Shown here piece after piece: positions 1-6,920 of a stretch of 6,920 nt of DNA. The position numbers and the translations under genes are program-made. The DNA lies in the NCBI GenBank assembly GCA_903871435.1, contig CAIQGU010000106.1, positions 1 to 6,920 of the forward strand, read 5' to 3'. Within the stretch, counting starts at the first letter, position 1, and each line of letters begins with the position of its first letter. Source of the DNA: an uncultured Burkholderiales bacterium (GTDB lineage: Bacteria > Pseudomonadota > Gammaproteobacteria > Burkholderiales > Burkholderiaceae_F). The notes under the pieces are model-generated. The model was not told the DNA's origin. It was given only the letters and a program-made list of their open reading frames with translations, and did not search any database.

Positions 1-26
1 AGATCGTCACTGTTGCCGAGCATCAT
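1..26 (-). CDS. Possible 5' end of a divergent gene (partial)
   Basis: Reading the minus strand from 26 towards 1 gives two consecutive ATG codons (26-24 and 23-21) and then an open frame beginning MMLGNSDD that runs off the left edge. An AGGGG stretch on the minus strand lies 7 nt before the first ATG, which is good Shine-Dalgarno spacing. Only eight codons are visible, so no family can be named. The arrangement would make this gene divergent from the hydrolase at 136 with about 109 bp between them. The call rests only on the start codon and its ribosome binding site. A plus-strand frame over the same bases stays open to a TAA at 55-57 and could instead be the tail of an upstream gene. Confidence 0.35.
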
Positions 27-135
27 AGCTGCGCCCCTGAGCGCCGTCACTCGGTAAGATGCCCGACTGTGCCGTACCCATTCCCCTGCAGCAGGTGCTT
101 GCCGCGGCCGCTGGCAAAACATTTCTCAAAAATCC
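27..135. promoter_or_regulatory. Short spacer before the hydrolase gene, with small palindromes
   Basis: No convincing coding sequence or sigma-70 promoter is visible here. Two small symmetric elements stand out. CCTGC-A-GCAGG at 85-95 is a perfect 11-bp palindrome. TTGCC at 99-103 and GGCAA at 113-117 flank a GCGGCCGC core, forming a 19-bp near-palindrome that could serve as an operator. The last 20 bases before the hydrolase ATG are A-rich and lack a Shine-Dalgarno. If the minus-strand gene at 26 is real, this is a shared divergent control region. Symmetric GC-rich words are common by chance in DNA of this composition. Confidence 0.25.
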
Positions 136-804
136 ATGTCTCCCGAAACTGACACCGCATTGCTGATCATCGACATGCAGCGCGATTTCTGCGACCCGCG
201 TGGGTACGCGGGCCAGGCGGGGATGGATATCGCGGTGTTGCGCCGTCCGATACCCGTGATCCGCATGCTGCGCGACGCCGCGCGCGGGCTCGGCATCCTC
301 GTCATCTACACGCGCGAAGGCCATCGTGCCGACGGCAGCGACTGCCATCCGGAAAAGCTGCGGCGCTCGCAAAACGCGGGCGCGCGCATCGGCAGCAGCG
401 GCCCCCTGGGCCGACTGCTGATCCGTGGCGAAACGGGGCACGACATGATCGATGAATTGCAGCCGGCGCCGGGTGAACCCGTCGTCGACAAGCCGGGCTA
501 TGGCGCGTTCTACCAGACGGACCTGGAACTGTTGCTGCGCAGCCGGGGCGTGCGCCAGCTCGTGCTTACCGGTGTTACCACGGATGTCTGCGTCCATTCC
601 ACACTGCGCGAGGCGGTGGACCGCGGCTTTGCCTGCAGCACCGTGGCCGACGGCTGCGCGGCTGCCGATCCCCAACTGCACGCCGCGGCGCTGCGGATGA
701 TCGATGGCGAGGGCGGGATTTTTGGCCGCGTGGTCGATAGCGCAACGATTCAGCACGAATGGGCCGCGCTCCGGCCCGGCAAGCCCTCGCTTGCAGCGCC
801 ATGA
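136..804 (+). CDS. Isochorismatase-superfamily cysteine hydrolase, biuret hydrolase-like
   Basis: This 222-residue cytosolic enzyme belongs to the isochorismatase-like cysteine hydrolases, which cleave amide, ureide or related C-N bonds through an Asp-Lys-Cys triad. All three residues are visible: D13 in LLIIDMQRDF, K119 in VVDKPGYGAF and C152 in TGVTTDVCVHST, the last including the strand and cis-peptide region typical of the fold. The blocks YTREGHR (58-64), RSQNAG (77-82), RGETGHDMI (97-105) and GGIFG (193-197) resemble biuret hydrolase and, less closely, RutB-type ureidoacrylate hydrolases more than nicotinamidases. The N-terminus lacks the extra 20-30 residues that I recall for Rhizobium biuret hydrolase. 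ATG 136 is the first in-frame ATG after a TAA at 55-57, although it has no clear Shine-Dalgarno. The stop codon overlaps the P450 start as ATGA, so the two are coupled. No urea or allophanate enzyme is nearby, so the substrate is unassigned. The family call is firm and the biuret-like reading tentative. Confidence 0.9.
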   Translation: MSPETDTALLIIDMQRDFCDPRGYAGQAGMDIAVLRRPIPVIRMLRDAARGLGILVIYTREGHRADGSDCHPEKLRRSQNAGARIGSSGPLGRLLIRGETGHDMIDELQPAPGEPVVDKPGYGAFYQTDLELLLRSRGVRQLVLTGVTTDVCVHSTLREAVDRGFACSTVADGCAAADPQLHAAALRMIDGEGGIFGRVVDSATIQHEWAALRPGKPSLAAP

Positions 805-2279
805 TGCCGGCTGACGCAAAAGCCACACCGCCGCCCGTGCATATCGCCGGGCGCGACAGGTTTCAGGCCGCGGCGCCGCGCGTTGCGGATCTTCCGGGCC
901 CCCGTCCATGGCCGGTAGTGGGTAATACCTTGCAGCTGCGCCGCGGTGCTGCGCACGCCACGATGGAAACCTGGGCGCGGCGTTACGGACCCCTCTTCCG
1001 GCTGCGCTTTGGACCCTACCGTGCGGTGGGCGTTGCCGAACCCGGCATCATCGATCAATTGCTGCGGCACCGGCCCGTGGAAGTGAGCCGCTCGCCACGC
1101 ATTGCCAAGGTGATAAACGAGACGGGATTTGCGGGCGTCTTTACCGCCGAAGGCGAGGCCTGGCGGCGCCAGCGACGCCTGGTCATGCGCGCGCTCACGC
1201 CGGAGATCATCCGTACTTTCTTCCCTGTGATCGGCACGGTGACCGAGCGGCTGCAGGCGCGCTGGCGCGCCCAGACCGGACGCGGCGAACGCCCGGATGT
1301 GCTGCGTGATCTCAAATGCTATTCCATCGATGTCACCACCTGGCTCACCATGGGTCTGGATATCGACACTCTGCGGCAGGAGACGAGCAGCCTGCAGGCC
1401 GATGTGGAAACCTGGTTCCAGACCGTCGGCCGGCGGCTGCCGCAGATCGTGCCGTATTGGCATGTGCTGCGCCTGCCCGCCGACCGGCGCAGCGATGCCG
1501 CCATTGCGCGCCTGCATGCCACGGTGGACGAGCTCATCGCCGGCGCCCGCCGGGAAATGGCGCAACAGCCGCAATTGCGCCAGAGCCCGCGCAACATTCT
1601 CCAGGCCTTGGTGGCGGCACGCGATGAACCCGGCTCCGAGTTCACCGACCAGGACGTGCATGGCAATGTCGGCGTCATGCTGTTTGCCGGCGAAGACACA
1701 ACCGCCAACACCATGGCATGGCTGCTCTACCACCTTGCCGGTGAAGCAGCCGCGCGCGTGACCGCGCGGGCGCAGGTCGATGCCGTTCTGGGTGGCCACC
1801 TCCCCGCGGATCTGTCCCAACTCGAGGGCCTGGACTACATAGAGGCCGCAGCCATCGAATCCATGCGCCTGAAGCCCATCGCGCCCGTGCAGGGCATGCG
1901 TGCCAACGTCGACCTCGATCTGGCGGGCCTGCTGGTGCCGCGTGATCACCTGCTCTTTCTGTTGCCACGTGTTTGCGCAACCCAGGAATCGCGCTTCCCC
2001 GAGGCCGAACGATTCCTGCCGCAGCGCTGGCTGCGGGATGACGATGGCACCGAGACCAACGACCGCCGCAGCATGTTCCCTTTCGGTGGCGGTCAACGAT
2101 ACTGTCCCGGCCGCTACCTGGCGATGGTGGAAATCAAGATGGTGACGGCCATGGTGCTGGCCGGTTTCGATCTGCGCGTGAACGAGCGGGCCGAGCCGCG
2201 CGTCGACCCTGTAAGCGAGAATTTCGGCTTCACCATGGCGCCCGGCGCGCTGCCCCTGCATTTCTCGCTGCGATCCTGA
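801..2279 (+). CDS. Cytochrome P450 monooxygenase
   Basis: This gene encodes a 492-residue heme-thiolate monooxygenase. Numbered from ATG 801, the landmarks in order are a proline-rich hinge LPGPRPWPVVGN (31-42), a C-helix WRRQRR (121-126), an I-helix oxygen-activation motif AGEDTT (296-301), a K-helix ESMR giving the ExxR pair E353/R356, a PERF-like FPEAERFLPQRW (399-410), and the heme loop FPFGGGQRYCPGR with axial ligand C435. All signature elements are intact and the length is normal. There is no membrane anchor before the hinge, so it should be soluble, yet the hinge and loop style are closer to CYP102-like and eukaryotic-type P450s than to P450cam. ATG 801 is preferred because it overlaps the hydrolase stop (TGA 802-804). 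ATG 804 directly follows, and an in-frame ATG at 759 would add 14 residues inside the hydrolase gene. No ferredoxin or reductase partner is present. The substrate is unknown; coupling to the hydrolase suggests a shared pathway. Confidence 0.95.
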   Translation: MMPADAKATPPPVHIAGRDRFQAAAPRVADLPGPRPWPVVGNTLQLRRGAAHATMETWARRYGPLFRLRFGPYRAVGVAEPGIIDQLLRHRPVEVSRSPRIAKVINETGFAGVFTAEGEAWRRQRRLVMRALTPEIIRTFFPVIGTVTERLQARWRAQTGRGERPDVLRDLKCYSIDVTTWLTMGLDIDTLRQETSSLQADVETWFQTVGRRLPQIVPYWHVLRLPADRRSDAAIARLHATVDELIAGARREMAQQPQLRQSPRNILQALVAARDEPGSEFTDQDVHGNVGVMLFAGEDTTANTMAWLLYHLAGEAAARVTARAQVDAVLGGHLPADLSQLEGLDYIEAAAIESMRLKPIAPVQGMRANVDLDLAGLLVPRDHLLFLLPRVCATQESRFPEAERFLPQRWLRDDDGTETNDRRSMFPFGGGQRYCPGRYLAMVEIKMVTAMVLAGFDLRVNERAEPRVDPVSENFGFTMAPGALPLHFSLRS

Positions 2280-2353
2280 ACGTTTGCTGAATATCGCCTG
2301 AACATTGCCTGAACCGTGCCGTGCCCGGTGCGGTGGGTTCAGTTGTGGTTCAT
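2275..2353. promoter_or_regulatory. Array of 11-bp-spaced heptamers, OmpR/PhoB-type binding region
   Basis: Four heptamers start at 2275, 2286, 2297 and 2308, each exactly 11 bp from the last: CCTGAAC, GCTGAAT, CCTGAAC and CCTGAAC. The first contains the TGA stop of the P450. Two copies in the opposite orientation follow at 2336-2342 (GGTTCAG) and 2347-2353 (GGTTCAT), again 11 bp apart. A conserved heptamer with a 4-bp spacer on one helical face is the known architecture of winged-helix response regulators such as PhoB, and the GGTTCA-N5-GGTTCA pair has the spacing of a PhoP box. CTGAACC (2309-2315) and GGTTCAG (2336-2342) could also pair as a 7-bp stem in RNA. The array ends about 58 bp before the small membrane protein start, so it probably controls that gene. 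A weak promoter may overlap it (TTGTGG at 2343, CAGTAG at 2366). The regulator is not identified. Confidence 0.6.
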
Positions 2354-2411
2354 GCTGCAGCGGCACAGTAGCCCCGTGTTCACTTTCGCTCACGCTCACA
2401 CGGAGGCTTCC

Positions 2412-2723
2412 ATGTCGCAATCTGCCCTGTTCAATGTTCCCGCCGCGGACCGCGCTGCTGCTCCCACCGCCTTGTTTCGCATCCTGCCCTGGATCTTCGT
2501 GTGCCTGGGTTGCCTGGCACCGCTGGTGCTGGTCATCGCCGCTACCCTTGGTAGCGATAGCGCCGCGGTACGCGCGCAAATGATCGTCCAGGGCGCCGAA
2601 ATGCTGGCCCTCTCGCTGATGTTCACGGTGGTGCTGAGCCTGCTCTACGCGCTGGGCGAGCGCGAGGCAGCTTTCGTAACCGCATCTGGCCCGAAGACGC
2701 TGCACGGGATTACTACCGCATAA
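2412..2723 (+). CDS. Small two-helix inner-membrane protein, function unknown
   Basis: The frame opening at ATG 2412 encodes 103 residues. This start is chosen because GGAGG (2402-2406) lies 5 nt before it; an in-frame ATG at 2316 would add 32 residues but falls within the repeat array and has no such signal. The protein has a short polar, alanine-rich N-terminus and two hydrophobic segments. The first is at about 22-46, with the core LPWIFVCLGCLAPLVLV and two cysteines, C31 and C34, in a C-L-G-C arrangement. The second is at about 60-81, LALSLMFTVVLSLLYAL. A polar tail of about 20 residues follows. The short link GSDSAAVRAQ between the helices suggests a hairpin in the inner membrane. I do not recognise the family. 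Its own strong ribosome binding site and the array upstream suggest an independent, regulated unit rather than part of the P450 operon. Confidence 0.7.
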   Translation: MSQSALFNVPAADRAAAPTALFRILPWIFVCLGCLAPLVLVIAATLGSDSAAVRAQMIVQGAEMLALSLMFTVVLSLLYALGEREAAFVTASGPKTLHGITTA

Positions 2724-2838
2724 CCTGCCTTCGCTCCCTTCGGGAGCTACGGCAGGCGGGCCTGCCTAAGCTGATCATCACGGTGTCATTGGACGGGCCC
2801 GCCCGCCGTAGCTCGCCAAAGGCGAGCGAAGGAGGGAT
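2724..2838. repeat. Pair of inverted GTAG-type REP palindromes (BIME-like)
   Basis: Two related palindromes face each other. The right copy (2805-2832, plus strand) reads GCCGTAG, then a 7-bp stem GCTCGCC-AAA-GGCGAGC (2811-2827), then GAAGG. The left copy (2728-2753, minus strand) reads GCCGTAG with a 6-bp stem GCTCCC-GAA-GGGAGC, then GAAGG. Each has GTAG abutting the stem, as in the REP elements mobilised by RAYT transposases, including the GTAG elements of Stenotrophomonas. The inner flanks are also related: GGCAGGC-GG-GCCTGCC (2751-2766) on the left and a CGGGCCCG palindrome (2794-2801) on the right. The arms, about 43 nt each, could pair across a 23-nt spacer (2768-2790). The element begins one base after the TAA of the small membrane protein, so it may stabilise that mRNA's 3' end or help end transcription. 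No RAYT gene is in the window. Confidence 0.75.
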
Positions 2839-3031
2839 TCACGCCGCAATTCATCGGTTCTCCGCTTTTCCTATCGCGTATTTTTTGATCCTGAAAACGG
2901 GGTTTTCCGCGGCCAGAACGGACGCGTGGAAGCTCGTTTTTCGCCTCTGCCTACAAACACCGGAACGGCTCCCGATTGGGTCTGGACCGGGTGGGTAGCG
3001 CTGGCGCGAGATTTCATTTCGGGATGCGTCT
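2839..3031 (+). promoter_or_regulatory. Leader region of the sensor kinase gene
   Basis: About 190 bp without a supported gene separate the REP pair from the kinase. The segment 2870-2910 is clearly more AT-rich than its surroundings, with a run of T at 2880-2886 and a perfect hairpin GAAAAC-GGG-GTTTTC at 2893-2907. This is the likeliest place for the kinase promoter, but I see no -35/-10 pair good enough to call. The final bases before the gene contain GGGA (3021-3024), a usable weak Shine-Dalgarno, and an ATG at 3024 that opens a micro-ORF of only three codons (M-R-L-stop, ending at 3035), overlapping the kinase TTG start. Confidence 0.35.
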
Positions 3032-6478
<3,447 letters not shown>

Positions 6479-6543
6479 TGCGCGCCGCCGCCTGGCAGGC
6501 TCAAGGCCGGCTAGGCCAGCGGCAATTGCCGGCCGTGTCCGTA
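6479..6543. terminator. Convergent intergenic inverted repeat, possible bidirectional terminator
   Basis: Sixty-five bases separate the convergent kinase and peptidase stop codons. GGCCGGC at 6505-6511 pairs perfectly with GCCGGCC at 6528-6534, and the interval includes the 10-bp palindrome GGCAATTGCC (6521-6530), which offers an alternative fold. A second short palindrome, GCCTG-G-CAGGC, is at 6490-6500. Position between convergent genes favours a terminator role, but neither strand has a T-run after the stem, so classic intrinsic termination is not supported. Confidence 0.3.
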
Positions 6544-6920
6544 TCAGTGCCGGGAGGCGCTTCGCGCACGCTCGGCGTTTTGTTCGTCCAGCCAGGTCTT
6601 GAGCGGCGCGAAGTAATCGATGATCGCGCTGGCATCCATGCGATCTTCACCCGTCATCGATCGCAGCGCTTCCTGCCAGGGCCGGCTTTCTCCCAGTGCC
6701 AGCATGGTGCGCAGCTTCTCTCCGGCCGCCTTGTTGCCATAAATGGAGCAACGGTGCAGCGGGCCGGTATAGCCTGCCGCCTTGCACAGCGAGCGGTGGA
6801 ACTGGAACTGCAGGATATCGGCCAGGAAGTAGCGCGCATACGGCGTATTGCTGGCCACGTGGTACTTCGCTCCAGCGTCGAACCCTCCGGGTTGTCCCGG
6901 TGCCGGCCGTGCGATGCCCT
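6544..6920 (-). CDS. M2-family peptidyl-dipeptidase (ACE-like), C-terminal part
   Basis: The minus-strand frame runs from the right edge to a TGA at 6546-6544 and gives the last 124 residues of an angiotensin-converting-enzyme-type zinc dipeptidyl carboxypeptidase, which removes C-terminal dipeptides. The match to ACE is clear along the segment: [10 protein letters not shown], then [26 protein letters not shown] and SRPWQEAL, ending [17 protein letters not shown]. By alignment with human testis ACE the block keeps the equivalents of K511, H513, Y520, R522 and Y523, that is, the substrate carboxylate site, the chloride-ligand arginine and the transition-state tyrosine. The HExxH zinc site and N-terminus lie beyond the window; bacterial members are usually about 650-700 residues with a signal peptide. 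Bacterial homologues are frequent in Xanthomonadaceae. The tail after the family core is short and polar ([11 protein letters not shown]). The first GTG in this frame (6858) is internal, not the start. Confidence 0.93.
   Translation of the reverse strand, partial: GIARPAPGQPGGFDAGAKYHVASNTPYARYFLADILQFQFHRSLCKAAGYTGPLHRCSIYGNKAAGEKLRTMLALGESRPWQEALRSMTGEDRMDASAIIDYFAPLKTWLDEQNAERARSASRH

Noticed and set aside
7..909. A 300-codon minus-strand open frame opposite the hydrolase
   Set aside because: It lies antisense to a complete D-K-C hydrolase and its composition (Arg/Ala/His-rich) is typical of a shadow frame.
750..2705. A 651-codon minus-strand open frame opposite the P450 and membrane protein genes
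   Set aside because: The plus strand has every P450 signature. The minus frame reads through two genes and the repeat array, which is expected from codon bias at high GC.
2783..2998. A 71-codon plus-strand frame between the REP pair and the kinase
   Set aside because: It begins inside the REP palindrome, has no ribosome binding site and shows no protein-like pattern.

Overview
The window is chromosomal DNA of a GC-rich Gram-negative bacterium. Three things point to a gammaproteobacterium near Xanthomonadales. The right-edge gene encodes an ACE-like M2 dipeptidyl carboxypeptidase of the kind common in that order. A pair of extragenic palindromes carries the GTAG head seen in Stenotrophomonas-type REP elements. 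The signalling protein is a CHASE hybrid kinase of proteobacterial type. This placement is an inference from a few traits and has not been tested by a search.

Layout from left to right. Positions 1-26 may hold the first codons of a divergent minus-strand gene. Positions 27-135 are a short spacer with small palindromes. Positions 136-804 encode a cysteine hydrolase of the isochorismatase superfamily with a D-K-C triad; its sequence most resembles biuret hydrolases. It overlaps by four bases (ATGA) a cytochrome P450 gene at 801-2279, so the two are almost certainly one translationally coupled transcript. Directly at the P450 stop codon begins an array of heptamers (CCTGAAC-like) spaced exactly 11 bp apart, followed by two more in inverted orientation. 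This is the architecture of OmpR/PhoB-family binding sites and lies upstream of a small two-helix membrane protein gene (2412-2723) with a strong Shine-Dalgarno.

One base after that stop codon there is a pair of inverted GTAG-type REP palindromes (2725-2835). A long leader then precedes a very large sensor kinase gene (3032-6478). The kinase has the order TM-CHASE-TM-PAS-PAS-HisKA-HATPase-REC-HPt, so it carries three of the phosphorelay modules in one chain, but no response regulator or output gene is in view. It starts at TTG, just after a three-codon micro-ORF. It converges on the 3' end of the M2 peptidase gene (6544 to beyond the right edge, minus strand), separated by 65 bp that hold a GC-rich inverted repeat.

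How the genes work together is only partly visible. The hydrolase and P450 probably act on related substrates, which are unknown. The kinase and peptidase look like independent units. The most rewarding items to follow up are the 11-bp repeat array, the compensatory REP pair, the hydrolase-P450 coupling and the kinase start region.
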